Shown here one piece after another: positions 27,299 through 35,369 of a stretch of 64,000 nucleotides of DNA. This DNA is from Nocardia harenae NBRC 108248 (GTDB taxonomy: Bacteria > Actinomycetota > Actinomycetes > Mycobacteriales > Mycobacteriaceae). Where the stretch lies: contig NZ_BDBH01000002.1 in assembly GCF_001612885.1 (NCBI RefSeq), positions 16 to 64,015 on the forward strand, given 5' to 3'. Made by a program: the position numbers and the translations under genes. Below the pieces are notes generated by a model. It was not told where the DNA came from and ran no database searches. It saw only the letters and a program-made list of their open reading frames with translations. Each line of letters begins with the position of its first letter. The stretch's first letter is position 1.

Positions 27299-28161
27299 TG
27301 CCCATCGATCTGGAACGCGCGCTCGGCGCCGAACTGCCCGGACGCTCCTTCTCCTGGACGCCGTCGGATGTGCAGGTCTACCACCTGGGGCTGGGCGCGG
27401 GCACGCGCTGGCTCGACCCGGCCGAGCTGCGCTACCTGGACGACGTCGCGCCCCAGGTGCTGCCTACTTTCGCGGCTGTCGCACCGACCGTGCACGAGAC
27501 CGAGCCGCCGCGCGTGAGCTACCCCGGCGTCGATATCGACCTGGCGAAGGTGGTGCACGCGCACCAGGAAATCGTCGTGCATCGGCCCATTCCGGCCTCC
27601 GGCAAGGCGACGCTCTCCGGTCGGGTGACCGAGGTGTGGGACAAGGGTTCCGCCGCGGTCGTCGTGCGGGAGCTGACCATCGTGGGCTCCGACGGGGAGC
27701 CGCTGTGGACCGATCGGTCGTCCATCTTCGCCAAGGGCGAGGGTGGGTTCGGCGGGGAGCGTGGCCCGTCGACCAAGGTCGAGATTCCCTCGTCCGCTCC
27801 GGATTTCGAGGAGCTGGTGCCGATTCTGCCGCAGCAGGCGCTGCTGTATCGGATGAGCGGGGATCGCAACCCGCTGCACTCGGATCCGGCGTTCGCTTCG
27901 GATGCCGGATTCCCCGCGCCGATTCTGCACGGGCTGTGCACGTACGGGATCGCCTGCAAGGCGGCGACGGATGCGCTTCTCGGCAGCGATGTTTCGCAGG
28001 TCCGTGGATTTCGGGCGCGGTTCGCCGGGGTGGTATTTCCGGGTGAGACCCTGCGGATTCGCGGATGGCGTTCGGGGGACGTGGTCACGCTCGGGGTGAC
28101 CGTTGTCGAGCGGGACGATGCGCCGGTGCTCGCCGACGTGGAGTTGCGGATCGCGGTGTAG
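27298..28161 (+). CDS. chsH3: MaoC-type enoyl-CoA hydratase (ChsH3/Rv3538-like)
   Basis: A 287-residue double hot-dog hydratase. The C-terminal domain carries the hydratase-2 signature YRMSGDRNPLHSDPAFA with the catalytic Asp and His, then PILHGLCTYG; the N-terminal domain is degenerate. In M. tuberculosis the homologue after kstD, Rv3538, hydrates steroid side-chain enoyl-CoA. Coupled to kstD by TGATG, so under the same KstR control. Confidence 0.85.
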   Translation: MPIDLERALGAELPGRSFSWTPSDVQVYHLGLGAGTRWLDPAELRYLDDVAPQVLPTFAAVAPTVHETEPPRVSYPGVDIDLAKVVHAHQEIVVHRPIPASGKATLSGRVTEVWDKGSAAVVVRELTIVGSDGEPLWTDRSSIFAKGEGGFGGERGPSTKVEIPSSAPDFEELVPILPQQALLYRMSGDRNPLHSDPAFASDAGFPAPILHGLCTYGIACKAATDALLGSDVSQVRGFRARFAGVVFPGETLRIRGWRSGDVVTLGVTVVERDDAPVLADVELRIAV

Positions 28162-28383
28162 GTTTCGCCGCACCCGCGGCCGCACCAACGCCCTGCGCGG
28201 CGGTAGCGTCGGGCTCGCGGCTCGGATTCCCTGCCGCCGGGTAGCCGGACCGACCGCACACCGCCGCGCGTCGGCGCACCCGGCTCGGCGGCGCGCGGCG
28301 ACTCGCCCCGACCGCGAAATCCGTGGCAGCGCGACGGCGGGGAAGCGCCCCGATCCGAACTCCCGACCTGCCATGATGGCCCG

Positions 28384-29277
28384 GTGCGGGTACTCGTGAC
28401 CGGAGCGAACGGCTATGTCGGCCGGGCCGTCGTCGCAGCGCTGCGCGGCCGTGGCCATGAACCCATCCCGATGGTTCGGGCTCCGGGCCGGGTTGGTGAA
28501 CCCAGCCCGGTCCGGGTCGCCGACCTGCACGATCCCCGGTCGCTCCGGGAAGCCGTTCGAGATGTGGACGCGGTGTGCCACCTCGCGGGCCGCACCCGCG
28601 CCCGCGAATCGCTGGCCGACCCGCTCGGCTACTTCCGCACCAATGCGACCGGGACGTTTCTGCTGCTCGACGCCATGGCGGCCGCCGGCGTCCGGCACAT
28701 CGTCTTCGCCTCGACCGGCTCGGTCTACGGCGCGCCGGACCGACAACCCATGACCGAAGACCTGCCGCCCGCCCCGCCGCACCCGTACGCCGCAGGCAAG
28801 CTCGCCGCCGAACTGGCACTCGCCTCGTTCCCCGCCATCATCCTGCGAATGCTCAACATCGCGGGCGGCACCGACCCCGACCCCACCCGCCTGCTCCCCC
28901 GCGCGCTCACCGCCGCCGGATGCGGGGCGCCGCTCACGGTCAACGGCGACGGATCAGCGGTCCGCGACTATCTGCACATCGCGGACGCCGCCGACGCCTT
29001 CGCCGCCGCCGTCGACCACCTGCCCGCGGTCGAGCGGGCGGTGACGTACAACGTCGGGAGCGGGGTGGGGAGCAGTGTGAAGGACGTCGTCGCCGCGGTA
29101 GAGCGAGTGACCGGGCGGCCGGTTCCGCTCGAGTACCGTCCGGCGGCGCCGGAGCCTGCGGTTTCGATCAGCGATCCGTCCAGGGCGATCGCGGATCTGG
29201 GGTGGTCACCTCGCCGTTCAGAGCTCGAGGAGATCGTCCGGGACGCCTGGTCGACGCAGGTGCGAACACTCCGCTGA
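28384..29277 (+). CDS. NAD-dependent epimerase/dehydratase (GalE-like extended SDR)
   Basis: A 297-residue extended SDR: VTGANGYVGRAVVAAL nucleotide loop, VCHLAGRTRA, catalytic Ser in FASTGSVYG and YAAGK (Tyr-x-x-x-Lys), then a sugar-binding region with GDGSAVRDYLHIADAADA, typical of UDP-glucose 4-epimerases. The exact nucleotide sugar is unknown. GTG 28384 starts the conserved frame; no strong ribosome site. The 222-base interval before it shows no other gene. Confidence 0.8.
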   Translation: MRVLVTGANGYVGRAVVAALRGRGHEPIPMVRAPGRVGEPSPVRVADLHDPRSLREAVRDVDAVCHLAGRTRARESLADPLGYFRTNATGTFLLLDAMAAAGVRHIVFASTGSVYGAPDRQPMTEDLPPAPPHPYAAGKLAAELALASFPAIILRMLNIAGGTDPDPTRLLPRALTAAGCGAPLTVNGDGSAVRDYLHIADAADAFAAAVDHLPAVERAVTYNVGSGVGSSVKDVVAAVERVTGRPVPLEYRPAAPEPAVSISDPSRAIADLGWSPRRSELEEIVRDAWSTQVRTLR

Positions 29278-29278
29278 A

Positions 29279-29434
29279 CTACGCCGATGGGGTTGCGGCG
29301 ATATCCGCGGGCCATTCGATGTCGAGTTCGATGGAATCCGGATCGGCATCGTCCATGGTGGCGATGAGATGTTTACTCAGCCGCGCGACGTCGTAACCGG
29401 CTTCCGCCTCGTCGGCCCACCCTTGGACTATCAA
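29279..29434 (-). CDS. Small hypothetical protein downstream of aat
   Basis: A 51-codon frame, LIVQGWADEAEAGYDVARLS ending in ELDIEWPADIAATPSA, acidic and with sensible codon use. The only start is TTG 29434, 8 bases after the aat stop at 29442. The alternative frame has no ATG or GTG. It resembles the tail of a small acidic protein, but I do not recognise the family. Confidence 0.4.
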   Translation of the reverse strand: MIVQGWADEAEAGYDVARLSKHLIATMDDADPDSIELDIEWPADIAATPSA

Positions 29435-29441
29435 TGTGCGC

Positions 29442-30179
29442 TCACAGTGGCAGGTGGTCGGGTGAGGCGGGCACCGAAAGGTCGAACTTCCATCGGCCGG
29501 GCGGGCCGGGAAGGGCAGCGGCTCGGGTGTGCAGGGACAGGAAGTCCGCCCGGGACACCTCGATGGCGCCGAGGGAGGTGAGGTGGCCGGAAGCGATCTG
29601 GCAGTCTATGAGGGGGAACTTCCACGCGGTGAGCTGGGTGCAGAGCCAGTGGAGCGCGACCTTGGAGGCATCGCGGGCTCGGGAGAACATGGATTCGCCC
29701 GCGAAGGAACGGCCGCGGGCGACGCCGTAGAGCCCGCCGATCAGCTCGCCGTCGCGCCACACCTCGACCGAGTGCGCGTGCCCGAGCTGGTGCAGCCGGA
29801 GGTAGGCGGCGAGCATGTCCGCGCCGATCCAGGTTCCGGCATCGTCATCGCGGGGTTCGGCGCAGTTCGACATCACGGTGGCGAAGGCGCGATTCATGGT
29901 CACCGCGTAGTCGGCTCTGTCGACGGCTCGCCGGTACGACTTGGTGACGCGTAGGTCGGTCGGAATCAGGATGCTGCGCGGGTCCGGGCAGTACCACTGG
30001 ATGATCTCGCCGGGGTCATACCAGGGGAAGATGCCTGCGGAGTAGGCGTTCAGCAGCCGCCGCGGGGACAGATCGCCGCCGAAAGCGATCAGCCCGGAGG
30101 GGTCGGCCAACTCGACCGGCGGGAAGGGCTGATCCGGATCGGCGAGGTAGAGCCGCATCAGGTCGGCAGCGTCGTCCAT
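29442..30179 (-). CDS. aat: Leucyl/phenylalanyl-tRNA-protein transferase
   Basis: A 245-residue Aat. The signature GLIAFGGDLSPRRLLNAYSA is followed by GIFPWYDPGEIIQWYCPDPR, then HSVEVW and GGLYGVARGRSFAGESMFSR, the core of the GNAT-like active site. It adds Leu or Phe to N-terminal Lys/Arg of proteins, marking them for ClpS-ClpAP/CP. Monocistronic apart from the small frame downstream. Confidence 0.93.
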   Translation of the reverse strand: MDDAADLMRLYLADPDQPFPPVELADPSGLIAFGGDLSPRRLLNAYSAGIFPWYDPGEIIQWYCPDPRSILIPTDLRVTKSYRRAVDRADYAVTMNRAFATVMSNCAEPRDDDAGTWIGADMLAAYLRLHQLGHAHSVEVWRDGELIGGLYGVARGRSFAGESMFSRARDASKVALHWLCTQLTAWKFPLIDCQIASGHLTSLGAIEVSRADFLSLHTRAAALPGPPGRWKFDLSVPASPDHLPL

Positions 30180-30219
30180 CGGGGAGACGCTACCGACCTT
30201 CGCGACCGGCTTCCTGCCG

Positions 30220-30609
30220 TCAGTTGACTGCCCCGGCCAGCCGCTCGGCGTAGGGGGCGACGAGCTTCCCGACGATCGGCAGCTCGGCGCGCACGCCGCC
30301 GGTCCGGTTCGCCTGCAGCATGGCCATGATCCAGACGACGGCGGCGAACACCCCGAGCGCGAATCCGGCCAGGCTGAGGATGATCCCGACCGCGCCGAGG
30401 AGCGAGCCGAGGATGCTCAGGACGATATTGAGTACGGAGACGGCGCCGAAGAAGACAGTCGACTGCGCGGCGTGGAAGCGGACGTCGGGGTCGTGCTTTC
30501 CCACGATGAGGAAGACGATTCCGGTGAGCCAGCCGAGGGCGTAGGAGAGGATCGCGCTGGTCTTCTTGTCGAGGCCGGTGGGGTTCAGGTTCTGCTGGGG
30601 AGATGTCAT
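30220..30609 (-). CDS. DUF4870 membrane protein
   Basis: A 129-residue protein with three or four hydrophobic helices: KKTSAILSYALGWLTGIVFL near the start, FHAAQSTVFFGAVSVLNIVL, then LSLAGFALGVFAAVVWIMAM and a short C-terminal tail. The pattern with RFHAAQS is that of DUF4870 (Tic20-like) proteins. No function is known. The gene stands alone between aat and the DUF397 gene. Confidence 0.8.
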   Translation of the reverse strand: MTSPQQNLNPTGLDKKTSAILSYALGWLTGIVFLIVGKHDPDVRFHAAQSTVFFGAVSVLNIVLSILGSLLGAVGIILSLAGFALGVFAAVVWIMAMLQANRTGGVRAELPIVGKLVAPYAERLAGAVN

Positions 30610-30669
30610 GCGGTAAGTAGATGCCGGGTTGGGCGCCTACCGATCCCAGGTTTTCGCAGGAGGCGCAGG

Positions 30670-30873
30670 TCAGAACTCTCCGGTGCGGATGCCGCTGGTG
30701 AAGGCGGTCCACTCGGCGGCGGTGAAGCGGAGGGCTCCGGCGGCGGGGTTCTTGGAGTCGCGGACGTAGTGGTCGCCATTCGGTGCCGCAGCCACCTCGA
30801 CACACTCACCACCGGCCTGGCTGAAGCTGCTCTTACGGAAGGCCAAGTCCGAAAGGTCATAGTCCACGTTCAT
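30670..30873 (-). CDS. DUF397 protein
   Basis: A 67-residue DUF397 protein with the standard layout: FRKSSFSQAGGECVEVA, then VRDSKNPAAGALRFTAAEW and the end GIRTGEF. Such proteins are usually encoded beside XRE/DUF5753 regulators in Nocardia and Streptomyces and are thought to form antitoxin-like or signalling pairs with them. ATG 30873 overlaps the 3' end of the XRE gene by 17 bases. Here the partner is broken, which leaves this copy possibly idle. Confidence 0.85.
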   Translation of the reverse strand: MNVDYDLSDLAFRKSSFSQAGGECVEVAAAPNGDHYVRDSKNPAAGALRFTAAEWTAFTSGIRTGEF

Positions 30874-31610
30874 ACTCCCTTGCCACCTGCCGGAGCAGTT
30901 GCCTGCTGTCCGCCTCATCCAGCGCAGCACGCACCAGGTGGGCGTGCGCCTCATGATACTTCGCTGTATCTTCCGGCTTCTCGAGGTAGAGATTGCCGAC
31001 CACCGCTTCGAGGTAGACCACCGGCGGTTCGACGGGCTCACCGGGAGTCGTCTCACCGAAGCCGAGAATGACGAACGGCGGCAGCGAGACCCCGCCCGGA
31101 AAGCCTGCGGCGAACGGCAGCACACGGACCGTGACGTGCGGCAATTGGCCAGGCACGTCCGCGAGATGCCGCAACTGCTTCGCCATCATGGCGGAACTGC
31201 CCGCGGGTCGCCGCAACGCCGCCTCGCCGATCACGACATCGAGGCGGACCGGCGCTGTTCGCCGCTGGATGATCGTCCGCCGATGCGCACGGAACTCGAC
31301 GTGCTGCGCCCACTCGTGTGCCGGACCTTCCGGCTGCCGGGCGCGGATCAAATCGTGCACGTACTGCGGCGTTTGGAGCGAACGCCGCCGTAGTCTCCGG
31401 CGGCACACCGTACACATCGCACAGCGCTTCGATATCGCGGCCACGTAGCCGCGTGGTCTCTCCCGCCTCGATCCGTTGCAGCGCACTCGCGCTCATCTCG
31501 ATCAACCGGCCCGCCGCCGCTTGCGTCAGTCCGACCCGCGACCGCCACTCGCGGAGGTAGCGGCCGAGCTGCCGACGCGGCAGCGTCGATCCCGTTTGCG
31601 CATGGTCCAT
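30857..31610 (-). pseudogene. XRE/DUF5753 regulator with internal deletion and frameshift
   Basis: From ATG 31610 the frame gives a good helix-turn-helix (REWRSRVGLTQAAAGRLIEM, SASALQRIEAGET) through DVYGVPPETTAAF. Near 31380 coding continues in another frame with LQTPQYVHDLIRARQPEG and the DUF5753 core through RQVAREYERGL at 30857. Between these parts about 60-70 residues that normally link them (the WW-Y and LE-EA-IR region) are missing. So one deletion removed the link and shifted the frame. A tail-only or head-only product is possible. Confidence 0.75.
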
Positions 31611-31834
31611 GACTCCCCCGTTCCGGGCTCAGCCGGGTACCCATTTCGGGTACCGCTGGCAACCCGCTTCGAATACGTACTCCCACCTGCGACGGGCACA
31701 TCCCAGGGCCGATGAACGAATCCCCCTTCGGGCGTCCCGATTCGGCGAACCCTACTCCGCACCCGCTGTGTCATGGGCGCAAATCACCAGCCGGAGTACG
31801 CGAGCCTCTGGCATACATCCGAGAGCAGAGGCCG

Positions 31835-32287
31835 ATGCGGACCGAACCACCGCCCTGGGGCACCACCGCCCAACAGCGCTGCGACTACTACCGCCGCGCA
31901 TGCGGCATCCCCGCCTTCATCCCCGAGTGGTGTGCACAGCAAATCCTTGCACCCGGTGCAGAGATTTCCGCCATCACCATGCCCCGCATACTCGGACTCT
32001 CAGTCGCAGCCGACCTGATGTCGGCCGGCCACCACGGACCGATCTCCTGCTACCCACCCGCCCGCCGCTGGATGTTCCTGACCGAACCCGACCTGCCCGA
32101 CGACAGAGAGCCGGTCGGGATGGCCGCAGCGAACGCCGGAATCGTCACCGACACGGACATTCCGCTTCCTTCACCGGGTGCCAGGCACGCGGCGGCACGG
32201 ATCTGGATCGTCCCACCGGTCAGCACTGCTTTCCCATCCAGAAGCGCCGTGGTCTCCGCCCTACGCCGATGCGCGGCGCAGCGATGA
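31835..32287 (+). CDS. Hypothetical protein upstream of two overlapping small genes
   Basis: A 150-residue protein from ATG 31835 behind AGAGG. It reads QQRCDYYRRACGIPAFI, then RILGLSVAADLM, RRWMFLTEPDLPDD, and ends with a strand-rich RIWIVPPVSTAFPSR. The mix of LTEPDLP and IVPP blocks recalls small proteins that accompany XRE/DUF397 loci in Nocardia, but I cannot name a family. It is divergent from the broken XRE gene and overlaps the next gene by ATGA. Confidence 0.6.
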   Translation: MRTEPPPWGTTAQQRCDYYRRACGIPAFIPEWCAQQILAPGAEISAITMPRILGLSVAADLMSAGHHGPISCYPPARRWMFLTEPDLPDDREPVGMAAANAGIVTDTDIPLPSPGARHAAARIWIVPPVSTAFPSRSAVVSALRRCAAQR

Positions 32288-32424
32288 CCGCCCGCCCCGC
32301 TCCGGAGCCGCTGCCCGTTCGGAAACCGAAGCCGATACCCCCACCGATGACACTCATCCGGCCGCCGGAACGCGAACTGCTCGAGCGCCTCGCCGCTGCG
32401 CTCACCGGGTGGACCGGCGCGTGA
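32284..32424 (+). CDS. Small proline-rich hypothetical protein
   Basis: A 46-residue protein, PLPVRKPKPIPPPMTLIRPP then ERELLERLAAALTGW. Proline-rich half followed by one amphipathic helix. It starts in an ATGA overlap with the gene before and ends in a GTGA overlap with the one after, which argues that all three are real and coupled. Unknown function. Confidence 0.5.
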   Translation: MTARPAPEPLPVRKPKPIPPPMTLIRPPERELLERLAAALTGWTGA

Positions 32425-32636
32425 CAATGCCCTCACCACGTCCGCACGAGCCCGACGTCCGGCTCACCCTTCGCATCGGTGGAGTCGAATTCAACTTCGC
32501 CGCATGCCTCACCGCCGCTTTGGTCTTTGTCTGCGACCTCGAGCACCATCGTCTGGCGGAGACGGTTCGGGTAAGTCCGCATGGTGCGGCGGATGCGCCG
32601 CGCCTTCCGAACGAGCGCCTTTTTCTCGAACCGTAA
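32421..32636 (+). CDS. Small hypothetical protein
   Basis: A 71-residue protein beginning at GTG 32421: VRLTLRIGGVEFNFAACLTA, then VFVCDLEHHRLAETVRV and a tail ending NERLFLEP. The first part looks like two beta strands of a ligand or nucleotide-binding roll. Third in the coupled set that begins at 31835. Confidence 0.5.
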   Translation: MTMPSPRPHEPDVRLTLRIGGVEFNFAACLTAALVFVCDLEHHRLAETVRVSPHGAADAPRLPNERLFLEP

Positions 32637-32732
32637 ATGGCTTCTGTTCGCCTAACGGCGAGACAACGTCCCCGACCTTCAACTGCCAGATCGGCGTGAG
32701 CGGCCAGTGTTTCCAAAAGAGTGTGCTCGACG

Positions 32733-33269
32733 CTACCGCCTGCGCCGGATAGCGGCGAGCGCCGCCGGCCAGGAAAAGCCGCCGGACGAATCACCGCCTG
32801 GCGCATGCGGCTCGTAGAGCACCCGGACCCCCGATTCCCGGAGCTCGGCCAAGCTGCGGTGAAAAACGCGATTCCCGGCAAGCACCGCGTTCACGTACGG
32901 GACCACAACGATCGGGACCCCGAGTCCGGTGAGTTCGGCGAGCTTGATCAGGACATAGGTATCGCCGATGCCCGCGGCCCACTTGTTGATGGTGTTGTAG
33001 GTGGCGGGGGCGACGATCACCGCGTCGGCGGGCGGCAGCGGTGGGTCACCGGGATTGCGGTGGGCTGTGCGTACCTCGTGGCCGGTGACGGCTTCCAACT
33101 CAGGGATGTCGAGGAAGTGCTCGACGGCGGCGGGCGTGGCTATGCAGTGGACAGACCAGCCATCGGCTCGGGCGGAGCGGACCATCTCCGCGGCGCGATG
33201 AGCTTCACCCGCGGCGCAGATGATCAGGTAGAGGGTGGGCACCGGGTGATCATGGCGCACCGGGTGCAT
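32733..33269 (-). CDS. Flavoprotein of the HFCD/PPC-decarboxylase family
   Basis: A 178-residue protein: TLYLIICAAGEAHRAAEMVR, IATPAAVEHFL, the FMN-site motif ADAVIVAPATYNTINKWAAG and the middle GDTYVLIKLAE are the hallmark of homo-oligomeric flavin-containing Cys decarboxylases such as the CoaC half of Coa(BC). Too short to be CoaBC and lacking its synthetase half, so it may act on a peptide or small molecule. Start ATG 33269, or GTG 33242 at the conserved beginning. Confidence 0.75.
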   Translation of the reverse strand: MHPVRHDHPVPTLYLIICAAGEAHRAAEMVRSARADGWSVHCIATPAAVEHFLDIPELEAVTGHEVRTAHRNPGDPPLPPADAVIVAPATYNTINKWAAGIGDTYVLIKLAELTGLGVPIVVVPYVNAVLAGNRVFHRSLAELRESGVRVLYEPHAPGGDSSGGFSWPAALAAIRRRR

Positions 33270-33294
33270 ACGACCGAGTCTGCCTGCGCGATTG

Positions 33295-33775
33295 TCAGCG
33301 CCGGGCAGCCGCGGCGACAGCCTCCAGCCGCGGCTCGATCGACCCGGCCATTGTGCTGATCTCACGCTCGCTGAGCTGATTTCTGCGCGCCTGGTCGGGC
33401 CAGCTCGCCAGCGCTGCCGCGACGTGGCGCATTCGCTCACGGGCCTGCTCGGCCGACATCCCGCAATCCTGCGCCAGCGCCAGCAAGCCCTCGATCTCGT
33501 CGGGCGGCGCGTCGGCTCCCGCGATGAAGGTCGATCGAGGCCGGAGCGGGTCCGGGTCCGGGTGCGCTGTCCGCGAAGGCGCGAATCAGCTCCCTTTGGT
33601 GCTGAGCGCCGGACACGAGGGGCAGTGCCGGGTCGATCGCCACGCCGTCATCCGCGAGGTAGCCGGGGTCGTAGTAGAAGGTGGTGGAGATCTGACCTCG
33701 ATCACGGGTGAAATGGGCCCGGCCGACGGACCTGGTGTGCCCCCGCTCGTCCACCAGAACCTCGACGGTGGTCAT
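33295..33775 (-). pseudogene. hipA-type toxin kinase with large internal deletion
   Basis: ATG 33775 overlaps the hipB stop by ATGA and gives the HipA N-terminal subdomain (VEVLVDERGHTRSVGRAHFT, then FYYDPGYLADDG, LIRAFADSAP). The frame then changes; the last part, from FIAGADAPPDEIEGLLALAQ to MAGSIEPRLEAVAAAARR, is the HipA C-terminal end. The kinase core of some 250 residues with its ATP-binding and catalytic Asp motifs is gone. Antitoxin gene and operator remain. Confidence 0.75.
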
Positions 33776-34059
33776 CGCGCCCGCTTCTTGGTGAGATTGC
33801 CCGCGCGCAAGCGGCCGATATCGCTGCGGAGCGGGTCGATCGACTCCACAGCGATATTGAGCACACCGAGCGCGCGGAGCACCTGGGCGACGTTGCGGAA
33901 GCTGACACCTGGGTCGCCGGTCTCGATTCTGCGCAGGGTGTCGCGTGAGATGTCGGCCCGTTCAGCTACCTGCTGCGCGGTCAGGCCCAGGACCAGGCGC
34001 CAGCCGCGGACATGCTCGCCGAAGGAGGTGAGCTGTCGGTCGATCCGGTAGCCTGCCAT
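33772..34059 (-). CDS. HipB-like XRE antitoxin
   Basis: A 95-residue XRE protein: RGWRLVLGLTAQQVAERADI, SRDTLRRIETGDPGVSFRNV are the helix-turn-helix and the family VSFRNV-QVLRALG follows. Its stop overlaps the hipA start by ATGA. It lies beside a nested dyad at 34078-34130, its likely operator. With its toxin deleted it would act only as a repressor of itself. Confidence 0.8.
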   Translation of the reverse strand: MAGYRIDRQLTSFGEHVRGWRLVLGLTAQQVAERADISRDTLRRIETGDPGVSFRNVAQVLRALGVLNIAVESIDPLRSDIGRLRAGNLTKKRAR

Positions 34060-34077
34060 CGGTCACCCCCTTCCGCT

Positions 34078-34130
34078 TATGGCGACTATGTGCGTCATAG
34101 CATGCCAGTATGACGAGAATACTCGCCATA
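34078..34130. promoter_or_regulatory. Nested inverted repeats upstream of hipB
   Basis: TATGGCGA (34078-34085) pairs with TCGCCATA (34123-34130), and inside it CGTCATA (34093-34099) pairs with TATGACG (34109-34115). The outer arm lies 19 bases before the hipB start. Two nested dyads fit cooperative binding of HipB dimers. Confidence 0.65.
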
Positions 34131-34210
34131 CTTCGGTGAAGAATGGGCGATGCAGCCTCAGCGCATCGCGGCGGTTCCAGCTCAAGGCGGTCCAAAAGGT
34201 AGCCCATGGC

Positions 34211-34657
34211 TCACCGGGAGTGCAGGGTGAAGACGACCGAGTAGTCGACTCGGCCGGGCGCGGTGGTGTGACCGTTCGTCGCGGTGAATGCGCAATTCGC
34301 GACGAGCCGGTACCGCGTATCCAGTTGGAGGTTCGGCACGACGGAGTGCCACTGGTAGTCCGCGGCAATGGACGGGTGGTGGTCGGCATATCCGCGCTTT
34401 CCCTCGACATGAGCTCCGCACGACATCGGCCCCTGCACGATCGCTCGCACGGAATCCGACAGTCGAAGAGACCAGAAGAGCCGGGGGTTCGCCGGATCGT
34501 AGACAGCGTCGGCGGTGAAGACGCCGTGGTCGCCGCTGTAGCGGTGTGCCGTGTTCGACGGAGTGAAGTCGGCTTGACCCGGCTTCGCGGACGCCGGACC
34601 TGCGGTCAGGATTGCCAGGATGCAGGCGATGACAGCCGAATGCGCGCAGCGCGACAT
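34211..34657 (-). CDS. Secreted protein of unknown function
   Basis: A 148-residue protein with a signal peptide: HSAVIACILAILTAGPASA ends at an A-x-A cleavage site, giving a mature start KPGQADFTPS. The mature part is beta-rich, with a single pair of cysteines (MSCGAHVEG and VANCAFTA) that may form a disulfide. ATG 34657 follows AGGGGGA. It overlaps the upstream cold-shock-like gene by 52 bases. No family recognised. Confidence 0.7.
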   Translation of the reverse strand: MSRCAHSAVIACILAILTAGPASAKPGQADFTPSNTAHRYSGDHGVFTADAVYDPANPRLFWSLRLSDSVRAIVQGPMSCGAHVEGKRGYADHHPSIAADYQWHSVVPNLQLDTRYRLVANCAFTATNGHTTAPGRVDYSVVFTLHSR

Positions 34658-34833
34658 GAGAATTCCCCCTGAGACGTGTGGTCGACGTCGACGTCGACCG
34701 GTAAGCCTTCGGCGACATCGGTCACCGAGGCATTGTCGAAGGCGGAGAAGTGGAACCACACGAGCGTTTCTCCGATTCGGATCACGCCCGTTCCCGTCGC
34801 TGGGTTCCAGCGGTGGATCGTGCCCCTGTCCAT
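34606..34833 (-). CDS. Cold-shock-domain-like protein
   Basis: A 75-residue protein: GTIHRWNPATGTGVIRIGET, then VWFHFSAFDNASV, the order of the first strands of a cold-shock domain (G-x-I-x-W with GTGVI and FxHFSA), but the RNP-1 aromatic residues are partly replaced. Ends RAARIRL as usual. Start ATG 34833 follows GGGAGGGG. The last 52 bases lie inside the beginning of the secreted-protein gene, an unusually long overlap; both frames look coding. Confidence 0.6.
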   Translation of the reverse strand: MDRGTIHRWNPATGTGVIRIGETLVWFHFSAFDNASVTDVAEGLPVDVDVDHTSQGEFSCRAARIRLSSPASWQS

Positions 34834-34850
34834 TTCCCCTCCCGGGTTCA

Positions 34851-35369
34851 TCATCGCTCAGCGGTGGTCGGCTCGTCAGCAGATTTCGCGTCGGGCTGGG
34901 GCTCCACCGACGTAGCGGGAGCCGTCGGAGGGGTTGGCACAGAACCGTTGCGCCGCACGGCTACTCCGAGCAGCACGAGCGCGCTGAGGACCAGGACGAG
35001 GACCGGGGCGGCGAGGGGGGCGTAGGGAAGGTCGAGGGGGACGCTCGCTACGGCGACCGCGCAGCCGGAGAAGAACAGCGCTCCGACGACCGAGGGAATG
35101 GTGGTGGGGACGACGCCGGCCGGGGCGGTGACCGTCGCGCTATTCAGCAAGTACGTGGTGGCGACCAGACCTGCCGCGGCGCAGACAACCAGATCGACGT
35201 CGGCGAAAGCGATGAGCCCGACCACGACGAGGACCGCACACACGGCGGCGATCCGGAACCACAGGCCGATGGCGGCCAGGACCAGGACGACGACCGCGAG
35301 CCGCGGCTCGACCGTCGCGACGGAGACGGCGAGCAGGACCCCGGAGAGGGCGGCGAGGAAGCGTTTCAT
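34851..35369 (-). CDS. Membrane protein at the end of the MoxR operon
   Basis: A 172-residue protein with about six hydrophobic helices (FLAALSGVLLAVSVATVEPR, VVVLVLAAIGLWFRIAAVCA, VVVVGLIAFADVDLVVCAAA and later LVLVLSALVLLGVAV) and a polar Pro/Thr-rich tail. ATG 35369 overlaps the DUF58 stop by ATGA, so it is the fifth gene of the operon. No function is known; the position suggests a partner of the MoxR/DUF58 pair in the cell envelope. Confidence 0.75.
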   Translation of the reverse strand: MKRFLAALSGVLLAVSVATVEPRLAVVVLVLAAIGLWFRIAAVCAVLVVVGLIAFADVDLVVCAAAGLVATTYLLNSATVTAPAGVVPTTIPSVVGALFFSGCAVAVASVPLDLPYAPLAAPVLVLVLSALVLLGVAVRRNGSVPTPPTAPATSVEPQPDAKSADEPTTAER

